From Algirhabdus cladophorae (GTDB taxonomy: Bacteria > Pseudomonadota > Alphaproteobacteria > Rhodobacterales > Rhodobacteraceae): a stretch of 64,000 nt of DNA. The notes below the pieces were generated by a model. The model ran no database searches, had not been told where the DNA came from, and was given only the letters and a program-made list of their open reading frames with translations. The stretch covers positions 3,720,001 to 3,784,000 of the forward strand of contig NZ_CP173029.1 in NCBI RefSeq assembly GCF_044772865.1. The letters are read 5' to 3'. The translations under genes were made by a program, and so were the position numbers. Of the stretch, positions 34,959 through 45,200 are shown one piece after another (the first letter of the stretch is position 1; each line of letters opens with the position of its first letter).

Positions 34959-35006
34959 AGGAAGAACTATAGAGCGCCGCCTTAGAAAATCACCAAAGGA
35001 TCCGTC

Positions 35007-36326
35007 ATGGAAATGGACCAACTGCCGCCGATTGTCTTGACCGCATTGGGTTATGTCCAACAGGCTTGGGATATCGCAAAAGAATGGTTGCTGAGCCCTG
35101 CGGCGTGGTCGCAATTTGGCCTGCTGATTGCGGCTTACATTCTGGCTGTTTTGGCGTACCGCGCCATTGCCCCGCGCCTCAGAAAGGTTCTGACACCGGA
35201 TGACAGCAATGCGTCGGTTTTTGCGCAGGCGCGGCGGTTTGTTTTGATGTTCTTGCCCTTATTGCTGCCGTTACTGGCCTATGGGTTCACGGGCATTGGT
35301 GAACAGGTCACGCGGGCATTGTTTGGCTCGGGTGCAGTGATTGCCTTTGGCAAGCGGGTGTTTCTGTTCTTGGCTGCGCGAATTCTGGTGCAACAGATCA
35401 TCACTGATGGCTTCCTCAAGCTGCTTGGAAAGTACATCTTACTGCCGGTTATGGCGCTCTATGCGTTTGGGTTGTTGGATACGGTCCAGGCACAGCTGAC
35501 AGCGATGACTGTAAGCCTTGGGAATATCTCGTTTAGTGTGATGGCCATTGTGCGTGGCTTGATCGCGGGAAGCATCCTGTTTTGGTTAGGCCAATGGTCC
35601 AATGGCCATTCTTCCAATTACATTGGCAAGCAAGAGGAACTGCGCCCGTCAATCCGGCAATTGGCCAGTAAAGCGGTCGAGTTTAGTATTTTTGGCCTCT
35701 GTTTCCTGTTGTTGATGAACATCATGGGCATCAACCTGAGCGCTCTTGCGGTTCTGGGGGGTGCGATTGGTGTGGGCCTTGGCTTTGGGCTGCAAAAGAT
35801 TGCTTCGAACTTTATTTCTGGCGTGATTTTGCTGCTGGAAGGCCAAGCAACGGTTGGTGATTATGTGGAACTGGACGGGGGCGAGGCGGGGACGATTGTC
35901 AAAATGACCGCCCGTGCGACGTTCCTTGAGACATTTGATGGCCGCTGGATTGTGGTGCCGAACGAGGATTTCATCACGACGCGAGTGGTGAATTATTCGG
36001 ATCAGGGCAGTTCCAACCGCTATGAGGCGAATTTTAGCGTCAGTTACGATACCGATATCAACAAAGTGCCTGCGTTGGTGCAGGCGGCTGTGTCTAAGCA
36101 CCCCGATGTGTTGGACGCCCCGGAAGGCCCGGATTGCGAATTACGGGGGTTTGGCGACAGCGGCATCGATTTCTGCCTCGAATTTTGGGTCAATGGGATC
36201 GACGACGGCAAGAATAAATACACCTCGCAGGTGCTGTTTATCATTTGGAATACCCTCAAAGAGAACAACATCGAGATCCCTTATCCGCACCGCGTTGTGG
36301 AATTTAAAGGCGACTTCCCGAAATGA
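35007..36326 (+). CDS. MscS-family mechanosensitive channel
   Basis: 439 residues, AAGGA upstream of the ATG. Several membrane helices precede the pore helix and MscS core: LSALAVLGGAIGVGLGFGLQKIASNFISGVILL is the Ala/Gly-rich pore-lining TM3, followed by the beta domain with GDYVELDGGEAGTIVKMTARATFLETFDGRWIVVPN and a C-terminal alpha/beta domain. It opens under membrane tension to release osmolytes. It overlaps the following flavoprotein gene by four bases. Confidence 0.93.
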   Translation: MEMDQLPPIVLTALGYVQQAWDIAKEWLLSPAAWSQFGLLIAAYILAVLAYRAIAPRLRKVLTPDDSNASVFAQARRFVLMFLPLLLPLLAYGFTGIGEQVTRALFGSGAVIAFGKRVFLFLAARILVQQIITDGFLKLLGKYILLPVMALYAFGLLDTVQAQLTAMTVSLGNISFSVMAIVRGLIAGSILFWLGQWSNGHSSNYIGKQEELRPSIRQLASKAVEFSIFGLCFLLLMNIMGINLSALAVLGGAIGVGLGFGLQKIASNFISGVILLLEGQATVGDYVELDGGEAGTIVKMTARATFLETFDGRWIVVPNEDFITTRVVNYSDQGSSNRYEANFSVSYDTDINKVPALVQAAVSKHPDVLDAPEGPDCELRGFGDSGIDFCLEFWVNGIDDGKNKYTSQVLFIIWNTLKENNIEIPYPHRVVEFKGDFPK

Positions 36327-37483
36327 CGGACGTCCTTGTCGTGGGGGCAGGCCCCGCGGGTTTGATGGCGGCTGATGTCCTTTCAGAGCTGGGTCACTCG
36401 GTGCTGGTCGCAGATGCGATGCCGTCGGTGGGACGCAAATTTCTGATGGCCGGGAAATCGGGATTGAACCTGACCAAGGACCAACCAAGTGAAGCGTTCC
36501 AAGAGGCGTTTGATCCCAGTGATCCGATACGGCCAGCGATAGATGCCTTTGGCCCTGCAGCGGTCACTGCATGGGCGCGGTCGTTGGGGCAGGATGTCTT
36601 TACGGGTAGCTCTGGGCGGGTTTTTCCCAAGGCGATGAAGGCCTCGCCGCTGTTGCGGGCGTGGTTGTTGCGGTTGCAATCTAATGGTGTGACGTTTCGA
36701 ACCAAGTGGCGCTGGACAGGTGGGATTGCGTTTGACACAGCCCAAGGCCTGCAATCGGTTGATGCAAAATGCACTGTTCTGGCTTTGGGGGGTGCAAGTT
36801 GGCAGCGGCTGGGGGCCAATGGACAATGGACTGCTACCTTGGATGCGATGGGGGCTGAAACCATGCCATTTCGGCCTTCTAACATGGGATTTGATGTGGC
36901 GTGGTCCGATCACATGGCACCCCATTTTGGTAAGCCCGTTAAACCCGTTGGGCTGACCGTCGCCGGAAAGACGCTAAAGGGTGAATTTGTCGTGTCCCGC
37001 ACCGGTGTCGAAGGCAGCGGTGTTTACGCGGTGTCCGCAGCCCTTGCACGTGGCGGGCCGCTGATTTTGGATTTAATGCCGGATCTGTCGCAAGCAGCTG
37101 TGGTGAAAAAGTTGCAGCGTCCCAAGGGCAAAACCAGCCTGAGTAACTACTTGCGCAAAACTCTTGGCCTGTCTGCGGTCAAAATTGCCCTGTTGAACGA
37201 GTTTGCGCGGCCTTTTCCGGCGGATCTGACACAATTACCGATCAAATCCTTGCAGATGCCCATTTTGGGTCCACGCCCTTTGGATGAGGCGATATCCACA
37301 GCAGGTGGCCTTGCGTGGGACAGTTTGGACAGCGATTTGCGACTGAAAGCAACGCCACATCCCACGTTTTGCGCAGGCGAGATGTTGGATTGGGACGCGC
37401 CTACGGGCGGTTATTTGATCACAGGTTGTCTGGCGACGGGGCGTTGGGCAGGGCTGGCGGCTGCGCGATTGCTGGCCACCTAA
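36323..37483 (+). CDS. BaiN/RdsA-like FAD flavoprotein (TIGR03862 type)
   Basis: 386 residues. FAD-binding GAGPAGLMAADVLSELGHSVLVAD at the N-terminus, the MPSVGRKFLMAGKSGLNLTKDQP motif that defines this HI0933-like family, ALGGASWQRLGANGQW and a C-terminal FCAGEMLDWDAPTGGYLITGC. Length and motifs suit the TIGR03862 branch. The family is thought to reduce organic substrates or to be involved in tRNA/redox chemistry; the substrate is not known. Start codon in an ATGA overlap with MscS; the 3' end overlaps the convergent holA by four bases. Confidence 0.88.
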   Translation: MTDVLVVGAGPAGLMAADVLSELGHSVLVADAMPSVGRKFLMAGKSGLNLTKDQPSEAFQEAFDPSDPIRPAIDAFGPAAVTAWARSLGQDVFTGSSGRVFPKAMKASPLLRAWLLRLQSNGVTFRTKWRWTGGIAFDTAQGLQSVDAKCTVLALGGASWQRLGANGQWTATLDAMGAETMPFRPSNMGFDVAWSDHMAPHFGKPVKPVGLTVAGKTLKGEFVVSRTGVEGSGVYAVSAALARGGPLILDLMPDLSQAAVVKKLQRPKGKTSLSNYLRKTLGLSAVKIALLNEFARPFPADLTQLPIKSLQMPILGPRPLDEAISTAGGLAWDSLDSDLRLKATPHPTFCAGEMLDWDAPTGGYLITGCLATGRWAGLAAARLLAT

Positions 37484-38502
37484 CGCCGTGCCAACATCGA
37501 CAAACGTATCAAAGCGCGTTCCATAACCGCCATTTGTGGGGCCTTGGCGGCGGAACGCAGTTGCAGGTCCGTATCTGTCAGAACGGTGATGGCCTGTTCC
37601 AACCGCATCAAGCCCCAGGTCTGGGCCTGCCGCAGGACGCGGTCGCGTCGTGGTCCAAAAACCGGTGGACGTAGCTTGCCAATACCTTGGCCAGGACCGC
37701 CGGGATCACTGCACACGGCATGAAGCGTTCTGAAATGCCGCATTGCACCGATGCATAATCCTACGGGCAAAACCCCTTGAGCCTGCAAGCGACGCAGGAT
37801 CGGGCCAATCTCAGACGTGCGGGCTTCTGCGACGATGTTCAGGATATCGTCCAAAGCCGCCTCGGTGGAAACAGGGGCTACGGCTTCGACATCGGCCACT
37901 GTGACCGGGGCGGTGCTGCCGTAACAATAGAGACCAAGTTTTTCGATGACCTGCCGGAAATCCCCGGGATCCAAAGCGCGAGACAAGGCATCAAGGGCTG
38001 CATTGGCATCGCGGTCGATCGACTGAAGACCTGCGTTTTTGAGGGCATCTTCAATTTCGGCGCGGCCCATGGGTTCGTCATAAATGCCGACGGCGTAGGT
38101 GTTTGAATGGGCCTCGAACGCTTTGCGAATTTTTGATGTGGCGCGCAATTGTCCAGCGGTCACAACAATCTGTGCATCGCCGTCCTGCCAATCTTCGAGT
38201 GCGGCGAGGATTGCAGGGGCCGCTTGATCATTGGCTTGATCTACAAATGCCACGCGCGGGCCGGGGAAAAACCCAACAGCTTTGATCGCATCAATCAAGG
38301 CTGCGGGATCTTTGCGCAGATCACTGCCAGCGATACGGGTCAGGCGCATCTCTTCTGGGCCTTGGGGGCCAATGAGGGCGGCGATGAGGTCTTGGCGTTT
38401 GATCGCCACGCGCATGGCGTCGGCACCATAAATCAGCACGCCAGTTTTTGCGGGGTCGGGGCGTTTAAAATAGCCCGTGGCGTCGCGGGCGTTCATCTTC
38501 AT
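37480..38502 (-). CDS. holA: DNA polymerase III delta subunit HolA
   Basis: 340 residues, ATG inside the last codons of lptE (ATGA overlap). Delta-type clamp-loader ATPase fold without Walker A: GVLIYGADAMRVAIKRQDL, RIAGSDLRKDP, VAFVDQANDQAAPAILAALEDW, then the collar domain with PVGLCIGAMRHFRTL. The delta subunit opens the beta sliding clamp. The order leuS-lptE-holA is the usual alphaproteobacterial arrangement. Confidence 0.93.
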   Translation of the reverse strand: MKMNARDATGYFKRPDPAKTGVLIYGADAMRVAIKRQDLIAALIGPQGPEEMRLTRIAGSDLRKDPAALIDAIKAVGFFPGPRVAFVDQANDQAAPAILAALEDWQDGDAQIVVTAGQLRATSKIRKAFEAHSNTYAVGIYDEPMGRAEIEDALKNAGLQSIDRDANAALDALSRALDPGDFRQVIEKLGLYCYGSTAPVTVADVEAVAPVSTEAALDDILNIVAEARTSEIGPILRRLQAQGVLPVGLCIGAMRHFRTLHAVCSDPGGPGQGIGKLRPPVFGPRRDRVLRQAQTWGLMRLEQAITVLTDTDLQLRSAAKAPQMAVMERALIRLSMLARR

Positions 38503-38975
38503 GTTAGGCTGGGTCCCAACGCATAAAGGCGGGCCACCAATTGATCTGCCAGAAGACTCATCAACCGGTCACTGGCATCTTGACGTGCAGTGGTGTTGGC
38601 TACAGTGGTGCCTGTGTTTGAATAGCTGGTAAAACTGTTGACCGTACCGTTATGCAAAACAGTTTTGGTTTGGAATGGCTTCAGCGTGTAGCTCACCGTC
38701 CCAAAGACCTTAAAACGTGTTGTTGTGCCGTCAGCCGTAATCGCATTGCGTTGTAGGCTATTGGACAGGGACAAAGCCACGTCATAGCGCGGCGACTGCG
38801 GTTGACCCATGCGATCCTCTAGCCGCTGCTTGAGGACAAAACCCAGCCGGTTCTTGGGCGCGGTAAAGGCAAACGCCCCCCAAAGATCGTTTCGATCGGA
38901 ATAAACCGGTGCAAACTGGCATCCGGCCGTGGCCAATCCCCCAAGAAGAATAAGGCGCCGATTAAGCAACGACAT
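38499..38975 (-). CDS. lptE: LPS-assembly lipoprotein LptE
   Basis: 158 residues with a lipobox LATAGC at the N-terminus (Cys19). The short length and beta-rich content ([51 protein letters not shown]) fit alphaproteobacterial LptE, the plug of the LptD outer membrane translocon. It overlaps the leuS end by 14 bases and the holA start by four. Confidence 0.9.
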   Translation of the reverse strand: MSLLNRRLILLGGLATAGCQFAPVYSDRNDLWGAFAFTAPKNRLGFVLKQRLEDRMGQPQSPRYDVALSLSNSLQRNAITADGTTTRFKVFGTVSYTLKPFQTKTVLHNGTVNSFTSYSNTGTTVANTTARQDASDRLMSLLADQLVARLYALGPSLT

Positions 38976-41538
38976 TGACGATCCGTCCCGGCACCACGAT
39001 GATTTTCTTAGGTGTGGCCCCTTCTAATGCGCGCACGATAGCCGCATCGGCCAGAGCCAGCTTTTCAACTTCGTCCTTTGGCATATCGGCTGGAACAGTG
39101 ATCTCCGAGCGGCGCTTGCCGTTGATTTGAATGGGCAAAGTTACGCTGTCTTCGACCATCATGGCTTCATCGGCCACCGGCCAAGGGGCATTGGTGATCA
39201 AACCATCGCCGTTTTGTTGTGCCCAAATCTCTTCTGCGAGGTGGGGCGTCATGGGGGCCATCAGTTGGGCCAAGGTCATAACCGCTTCACGCTTGGCGGC
39301 GTGCCCTGCCTTAGATTTTTGCAAAACGGCGGTAAAGGCATAGAGCTTGGCGATTGCGGCGTTAAAGCCAAAGCTTTCGATTGCCAATGTGATGGCATTG
39401 ATGGCTTTGTGCATTTCGCGCAGCAGACCCTCATCATCGGTACCTGCATCGCTTGGGTCCATATTGGCGATCTTATCTGACAAGGCCCAAACCCGCCCCA
39501 AGTGCCGGAATGAGGCCTCGGCGCCACTGGCGGTCCATTCCACATCCCGTTCGGGAGGCGAATCGCTGAGGACAAACCAGCGCGCGGTATCCGCACCGAA
39601 AGCTGAAATGATATTGAGCGGGTCCACCACGTTGTTTTTGGATTTCGACATTTTGGCTGAAGGAATCACTTCGACTTCGCGCCCGTCCTCCTTGAGAAAG
39701 GCCCCGCCGTCACGCAGTTCAATCTCTTCGGGATAGTAATAGACGGGCCGTCCGTCTTGGCTGCGTCTTGTTTGGTAGATCGCGTGGGTCACCATGCCTT
39801 GGGTGAACAGCGCATCAAACGGTTCGCTGGCTTTGGCTGGCAAATGATCGGTCATTTGCATCGCACGGGCAAAAAAGCGCGAATAAAGCAGGTGCAAAAT
39901 CGCATGCTCAACCCCGCCAATGTATTGGTCGACGTTCATCCAATAATCCGCGTCCGGCAGATTGGTGGGCGTGTTGGCGCGCGGGGCAGTGAAACGGGCA
40001 AAATACCATGAACTGTCGACGAATGTGTCCATCGTATCGGTTTCGCGCTGGGCTTGCTTGCCGCACACGGGGCAGGCACAATTGCGCCATGTGGGATGAC
40101 GGTCCAACGGATTGCCCGGCGTGTCGAAATCTACATCGTAGGGCAGTTCAACAGGCAGGTTTTCCTTTTTCTCGGGAACCACACCGCAGTCGTCGCAATG
40201 GACGACAGGGATCGGACAGCCCCAATAACGCTGTCGGCTAAGACCCCAATCGCGCAGGCGGAATTTGGTTACGCCTTGGCCAACGCCATTGTCCTCGCAA
40301 AACGCAATTGCTGTGTCGATGCCATCTAGGCCAGTTTGCTCTGTCTCACCTGCAAAGCCGCGCACATAGATCACTTTTTCGGTCTTTGGGGGCACATAGG
40401 CCTCGCCACCATCTTCGGGCATATCGATGCCTTCGTCCTTGGCAGGGGCGTAGGTGCTGACTACGGGCAAGTCGTATTTGCGGGCAAATTCCAGATCGCG
40501 CGGATCGTGGGCTGGACAGCCAAAAATAGCACCGGTGCCGTAATCCATAAGGATGAAGTTCGCGATATAGATGGGCAATTCCCATGCGGTGTCGAACGGG
40601 TGGCGCACCTTAAGACCTGTATCAAAGCCGCGCTTTTCGGCCTTTTCAATGGCCTCTTCCGTGGTGCCACCTTTGCGGCAGTCCACACAGAATGCGGCCA
40701 GATCGGCGTTGTCTTTTTCCAGTTCCTTGGCCAATGGATGGTCAGGTGAGATCCCAACAAAGGACGCACCCAACAATGTGTCCGGGCGGGTGGTGTAAAC
40801 CTCGATTCGGTCAAATCCTGCGGGGGCGTCGATTGTTGAAAAAGCAAATTGCAGGCCACGGGATTTGCCAATCCAGTTGGCTTGCATGGTTTTGACTTTG
40901 GAAGGCCAATTGTCCAACGTGTCTAGGGCCGACAGCAATTCCTCGGAATAATCGCTGATCTTAAAAAACCATTGGGTCAGTTCGCGGCGCTCAACCTCGG
41001 CGCCGGATCGCCAGCCTTTGCCGTCCTCGACCTGTTCGTTGGCCAAAACGGTCATGTCCACAGGATCCCAATTGACCACAGCATTTTTGCGGTAGACCAG
41101 ACCCTTGTCCATGAAATCAATGAACATCGCCTGCTGTTGGCCGTAATATTCGGGGTCACAGGTGGCAAATTCACGGGACCAATCAATGGACAGGCCCAAT
41201 GGCTTCATCTGTTCGCGCATGTCGGCGATATTGTTGTACGTCCAATCCTTGGGGTGGCCACCGATGGCCATGGCGGCGTTTTCAGCAGGCATCCCAAACG
41301 CGTCCCAGCCCATAGGGTGGAGCACATTATGCCCCGTGCTAATCTTATAACGCGCAATCACGTCGCCCATCGTGTAGTTGCGCACATGGCCCATATGGAT
41401 GCGCCCTGAAGGGTATGGGAACATCTCGAGGACATAATATTTGGGTTTGTCGTCGCTGCGGGCTGCGACGAAGGTTTCTGCATCAGACCAGGCACTTTGC
41501 CATTTGGCTTCGATATCTGAAGCGGAATAAGTCGACAT
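38962..41538 (-). CDS. leuS: Leucyl-tRNA synthetase
   Basis: 858 residues. Class I motifs: HMGH in [17 protein letters not shown] near residue 50, the CP1 editing domain in the middle ([16 protein letters not shown]), zinc-type CPVCG and the KMSKS loop ([14 protein letters not shown]). It charges tRNA-Leu. The upstream region holds the terminator of the preceding lipoprotein gene, so leuS must have its own promoter close to 41540-41610. Confidence 0.98.
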   Translation of the reverse strand: MSTYSASDIEAKWQSAWSDAETFVAARSDDKPKYYVLEMFPYPSGRIHMGHVRNYTMGDVIARYKISTGHNVLHPMGWDAFGMPAENAAMAIGGHPKDWTYNNIADMREQMKPLGLSIDWSREFATCDPEYYGQQQAMFIDFMDKGLVYRKNAVVNWDPVDMTVLANEQVEDGKGWRSGAEVERRELTQWFFKISDYSEELLSALDTLDNWPSKVKTMQANWIGKSRGLQFAFSTIDAPAGFDRIEVYTTRPDTLLGASFVGISPDHPLAKELEKDNADLAAFCVDCRKGGTTEEAIEKAEKRGFDTGLKVRHPFDTAWELPIYIANFILMDYGTGAIFGCPAHDPRDLEFARKYDLPVVSTYAPAKDEGIDMPEDGGEAYVPPKTEKVIYVRGFAGETEQTGLDGIDTAIAFCEDNGVGQGVTKFRLRDWGLSRQRYWGCPIPVVHCDDCGVVPEKKENLPVELPYDVDFDTPGNPLDRHPTWRNCACPVCGKQAQRETDTMDTFVDSSWYFARFTAPRANTPTNLPDADYWMNVDQYIGGVEHAILHLLYSRFFARAMQMTDHLPAKASEPFDALFTQGMVTHAIYQTRRSQDGRPVYYYPEEIELRDGGAFLKEDGREVEVIPSAKMSKSKNNVVDPLNIISAFGADTARWFVLSDSPPERDVEWTASGAEASFRHLGRVWALSDKIANMDPSDAGTDDEGLLREMHKAINAITLAIESFGFNAAIAKLYAFTAVLQKSKAGHAAKREAVMTLAQLMAPMTPHLAEEIWAQQNGDGLITNAPWPVADEAMMVEDSVTLPIQINGKRRSEITVPADMPKDEVEKLALADAAIVRALEGATPKKIIVVPGRIVNVVA

Positions 41539-41555
41539 ATTGGATGTTCCTTAAG

Positions 41556-41581
41556 AAAAACGCCGGGCTTTGGACCCGGCG
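41556..41581 (-). terminator. Terminator after the DUF3576 lipoprotein gene
   Basis: On the minus strand CGCCGGG / CCCGGCG with a 7-base loop is followed by TTTTT (AAAAA at 41556-41560 on the plus strand). It separates the DUF3576 gene from leuS. Confidence 0.88.
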
Positions 41582-41610
41582 CTATGTGTATTCAATTGGG
41601 GCTGCGGGCG

Positions 41611-42090
41611 CTAGAGTTTACTGTCTGCGATCCGTAGTTGCCGGGCGCGAGTCATAATCGCGTCTTCTATGGCGCGCACAGTGTCCACCGAGGCAGGCCC
41701 AGAACGGCTTTGGAGTGACAGCGACAAAGACCGCGCATCAAGGGCGGGATCACGCACCAAAACGGTAGCGCGGTAGGCGCGGCTACCGCCGGGCGGGGTG
41801 CCAAAGCCCATGACCAACACCCCCGAGAAAGGATCGGCGGACTGAACCGGCATGAAGTTCAACACATCAAGCGAGGCGTTCCAAAGGTATTTGTTTACCT
41901 GAACGGATACATTTGGATCATCACGATTGCCGAAAAGATCCCAAAGGGTCGATCCCTGAACCCGCTCGCGAGGATTGATTTCAACTGCATTCTCAGTCGG
42001 TTCTGTGATGCTGCGAATTGCGCCACATCCTGACAAAACGAGTCCGGCTGCCAAAGCCAGCCCAAGATGCTTTAGTGCCTGTAGTGTCAT
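41611..42090 (-). CDS. DUF3576 lipoprotein
   Basis: 159 residues with a lipobox LVLSGC (Cys22). NPRERVQGSTLWDLFG, YLWNASLDVLNFMPVQSADPFSGVL and FGTPPGGSRAYRATVLVRD are typical of the DUF3576 family found throughout alphaproteobacteria. It is anchored in a membrane and probably has an envelope role. The gene stands alone ahead of leuS and behind its own terminator. Confidence 0.88.
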   Translation of the reverse strand: MTLQALKHLGLALAAGLVLSGCGAIRSITEPTENAVEINPRERVQGSTLWDLFGNRDDPNVSVQVNKYLWNASLDVLNFMPVQSADPFSGVLVMGFGTPPGGSRAYRATVLVRDPALDARSLSLSLQSRSGPASVDTVRAIEDAIMTRARQLRIADSKL

Positions 42091-42360
42091 TAACGACCGT
42101 CCTCACCCTATTTATTACGTCCCTTAGTAAACAAGCCTTTGAAGGCGGACAAGAGCGGAGTGCGGCCTCCATTTATCCGCAATCGCCTGACCCCAACGCC
42201 CCCGGAAATGGTTGTGGCAAAGATGCACCAATAATGTGGAACTTGTGAGGCTGGGTTCTGGGATGCTTGCAAACAGAGGCTGACCAGCACAAAACACCAT
42301 CATTCTCAATTCCTCGGGGATTGGGTGTGCACCTTTTAAATCTAACGAGGGAAAGAAATC

Positions 42361-43389
42361 ATGAAAAAGATTCTCCTGACTACAACAGCTCTGGTCGGCT
42401 TCGCCGGCGCAGCTGCTGCTGACGTAAGCGTCGCTGGTTATGCCGAAATGGGCATCATCGGTGGTGACGGTATCGAAACACAATTCCACCAGGACATCGA
42501 AGTAACATTCAACATGTCCGGTGAAACAGATGGCGGCCTTTCCTTTGGCGCATCCGTTCAGTTGGACGAAGGCGGCACAACAGGTGCTGGTACAGTCACA
42601 ACAGACGACCAAGGCTATGCTGTAAACATCTCCGGTGGCTTCGGCACACTGACATTGGGTGACACAGACGGCGCGATGGACTGGGCTTTGACAGAAGCTG
42701 GTAACATGGCAAACGCTGGTTCCTTGGGCGACAACGAAACTGGCCACGCTGGTTACAACGGTTCGTACCTCGACGGTTCTTATGACGGCCAAATCGTTCG
42801 TTATGACAACACATTCGGCGATTTCGCTGTAGCGATCTCGGTTGAAGCTGACGACACAGAAGACGCAGCCGGTGACGTAGAAGACATGGGCTACGCTCTG
42901 GGTCTGAAATACAACATCGCCGCTGGCGCTGCTGACATCGCTTTGGGCCTGGGTTACCAGTCCGCTGCAAACGCTTCGCGTACTGTTACAGTTAACGACG
43001 TTGACACAGTCATCCCACTTGGTGAAGACGTAACTGCATTGGGTGTATCCGCTGTAGCTACATTCACTTCCGGTCTGACAGCTGGTATCGTTTACACTAA
43101 CTTCGACGGCGAAGACGACAGCGTATCGCACATCGGTGTTGGCGTTGGTTACTCTTCCGGTGACTTCGCAGTACACGCCAACTACGGCATGTGGGACTAC
43201 GACGAAATCGTTGACGGTGCTTCCGCTTCTGGTTTCGGCCTTGCCGCTTCCTATGACCTCGGTGGCGGTGCTTCCTTGCACGCTGGCTACGGTACAAGCG
43301 ACGTTGACAACGGTACAAGCGACGTTGACAACGGCACAGACGACGACACATCAAGCAACTTCTCTTTGGGTCTGGCTCTGTCCTTCTAA
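42361..43389 (+). CDS. Outer membrane porin
   Basis: 342 residues, GAGGGAAAG before the ATG. Signal peptide MKKILLTTTALVGFAGAAAA, then alternating beta strands with short turns, ending in an aromatic residue (LGLALSF), as required for barrel assembly. It is of the Porin_4 type common in Rhodobacteraceae; many acidic residues suggest a cation-selective channel. Codon use is strongly biased (ACA, GCT, GGT), which fits very high expression and creates a long antisense frame that is not a gene. The 270 bases upstream contain no gene and should hold its promoter. A duplicated 21-base unit lies near the 3' end. Confidence 0.92.
   Translation: MKKILLTTTALVGFAGAAAADVSVAGYAEMGIIGGDGIETQFHQDIEVTFNMSGETDGGLSFGASVQLDEGGTTGAGTVTTDDQGYAVNISGGFGTLTLGDTDGAMDWALTEAGNMANAGSLGDNETGHAGYNGSYLDGSYDGQIVRYDNTFGDFAVAISVEADDTEDAAGDVEDMGYALGLKYNIAAGAADIALGLGYQSAANASRTVTVNDVDTVIPLGEDVTALGVSAVATFTSGLTAGIVYTNFDGEDDSVSHIGVGVGYSSGDFAVHANYGMWDYDEIVDGASASGFGLAASYDLGGGASLHAGYGTSDVDNGTSDVDNGTDDDTSSNFSLGLALSF
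43291..43332 (+). repeat. Two tandem 21-base repeats in the porin gene
   Basis: GGTACAAGCGACGTTGACAA(C) occurs twice in tandem (43291-43311, 43312-43332) and a partial copy (GGCACAGACGAC) follows. It encodes GTSDVDN twice in what must be the last external loop of the barrel. The in-frame length suggests loop variation by slippage. Confidence 0.85.
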
Positions 43390-43410
43390 TCTGAAGTTTG
43401 TTTAGTACTT

Positions 43411-43446
43411 GGGAAGGGCAGGCAGTTTTGTCTGCCCTTTCCTTTT
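43411..43446 (+). terminator. Strong terminator after the porin gene
   Basis: An 11-bp stem GGGAAGGGCAG / CTGCCCTTTCC (one G-U) with a loop of about 10 bases, followed by TTTT. Confidence 0.88.
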
Positions 43447-43490
43447 GGGTAGTGCCTATGGTAGCGCAGCTCAAAAAGGTCTGACAGCCA

Positions 43491-45197
43491 ATGCCACCTC
43501 TTACGCCCCCTCAGATCCCTGCTGTTTTCAAGCAAGCGCAGGCATTTCAGGCCAAGGGCGATGTTGCGCCCGCGTTAGCGCTGTACACTGATATTCTGGC
43601 GGTCAATCCCGACATTCCCGAAGTTCATTTTCAAATAGCGCAAATTCATGCTGCACAGTTTGATCTGGTGGCAGCATCCCAGCATTTTACCAAGGCTGTT
43701 GCCCTGCGTCCGAATGAGCCCGCGATTTGGCAGGCAATCACGCGGCATCTGACCCAGATGCGAGACCCAGCTTTGGCGCGCTCCCTAAGGCCAATTCTGG
43801 CGCAAGCAGCGTTGCCTTCTTCTATCTCGACAGCCGCAAGGGCTGCATTGGATCGGGCCAAGGCCACGTCGAAACCTGCGGCTAAGCTGATTGCCTTGCG
43901 TTTGAAGGGCGAAAGATCTGTTGCGTTGGCTGAAGGTCAAAAGTTGATCAAAGTGCATCCAAAGGACTATGATTTAGTCCTTGAACTGGCAATTTTACAG
44001 TCTTCTACGAACGCGTTCAAAGCCGCCGCACAAAGCTTTCAAAAGGCCAGTGCACTGTCACCCAAGGCGATATTCCCCCGTCTGCAACACGGTATCATGT
44101 TGCAAAGACTGGGTGATATGGAGGCGGCTGACCGCAAGTTTCGCCAGATCTTGAAGATTAATCCCGCTTGGGGCGAGACCTATTGGCTGATCGCTGTGGG
44201 GCACAAATTTACGAAAGATGATCCGTTGATTGCCCAAATGGATCTGCAATTTCAGTCTGTTAAAGACCTGCCGTCGAAGATGTTTTTGGGCTATGCCTTG
44301 GGCAAAGCCATGCAGGATACCCAGCAAAAGGATCGTGTTTTTGGATATCTGAATGTCGCCAATGAAATCGGTCGCAAGCTGCACCCTTATGATGTGCGCC
44401 TGCGTCTTGAGGAGGTATCGGCCCTTAAATCCAGCTTTGCGGGTCAACGATTTAAGACCGCACCTCAGGCCAGAGCAAAGACCGTTCCTGTCTTCATCAC
44501 CGGGCTTCCAAGGTCCGGCACCACGTTGGTTGAACAGATCCTTGCAGCACACCCTTTGGTGCAATCCGCAGGCGAAACCGGGTTCCCCCTCGAGGCGGTG
44601 TACGGATCGCTGTGGAATGGATCTACATTTTTGAATTGGGGGGATCTGGACGGTGCTGACCGTGCTGCGATTGCGGACAATTACGAAAGCAAACTTCGCG
44701 GCGCCCATGATTTTGATCGCTTTGTCACCGACAAATCAATCCAATCCCATCTGGTGATTGGTCCGTTGTTGGAAACCATTCCTAATGCCAAAGTAGTGGT
44801 CGTCCACCGCGATCCCCGGGATATCGCCCTTTCATGTTACAAGAATTTCTTTACCGCTGGGACGCATCGCTATTCTAACGCCCTAGAAGATTTGGCGCGT
44901 TACTTTCAAAGCTTCCAAGACATCGTTGGCTTTTGGCGCGAATCCCTACCTGACGGCGCATTTCATGAGATTTCGTACGAGGCACTGGTTGCGGACCAAG
45001 AGGCGCAATCGCGTTCATTGATTGCAGCGTGTGGCCTTGACTGGGATGATAATTGCCTCAACTTCCATCACAACAGCGGCGCGGTCAGCACGTTGTCGGT
45101 TGCGCAAGTACGCCAGCCAATACATCAGCGCTCGGCGCAGGCTTGGCGGGCGTATGAAAGCGACTTATCGTCATTTATCAATGTGTTAGAGGAATAG
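43491..45197 (+). CDS. TPR-sulfotransferase fusion protein
   Basis: 568 residues. Residues 1 to about 310 are tetratricopeptide-like repeats (AQAFQAKGDVAPALALYTDIL, ASQHFTKAVALRPNEPAIW, AAQSFQKASALSPKAIF). The C-terminal domain from about 330 is a PAPS-dependent sulfotransferase: FITGLPRSGTTLVEQILAAHP binds the 5'-phosphosulfate and KVVVVHRDPRDIALSCYKNFF carries the 3'-phosphate site. It transfers sulfate to a protein, lipid or polysaccharide; the target is unknown. No signal peptide. It sits four bases before the YggS gene. Confidence 0.85.
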   Translation: MPPLTPPQIPAVFKQAQAFQAKGDVAPALALYTDILAVNPDIPEVHFQIAQIHAAQFDLVAASQHFTKAVALRPNEPAIWQAITRHLTQMRDPALARSLRPILAQAALPSSISTAARAALDRAKATSKPAAKLIALRLKGERSVALAEGQKLIKVHPKDYDLVLELAILQSSTNAFKAAAQSFQKASALSPKAIFPRLQHGIMLQRLGDMEAADRKFRQILKINPAWGETYWLIAVGHKFTKDDPLIAQMDLQFQSVKDLPSKMFLGYALGKAMQDTQQKDRVFGYLNVANEIGRKLHPYDVRLRLEEVSALKSSFAGQRFKTAPQARAKTVPVFITGLPRSGTTLVEQILAAHPLVQSAGETGFPLEAVYGSLWNGSTFLNWGDLDGADRAAIADNYESKLRGAHDFDRFVTDKSIQSHLVIGPLLETIPNAKVVVVHRDPRDIALSCYKNFFTAGTHRYSNALEDLARYFQSFQDIVGFWRESLPDGAFHEISYEALVADQEAQSRSLIAACGLDWDDNCLNFHHNSGAVSTLSVAQVRQPIHQRSAQAWRAYESDLSSFINVLEE

Positions 45198-45200
45198 ATC

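Noticed and set aside
42124..43281. 385-codon frame on the minus strand
   Set aside because: Antisense to the porin gene; caused by the strong codon bias of the porin. Composition is rich in Cys and Val and looks like no real protein.
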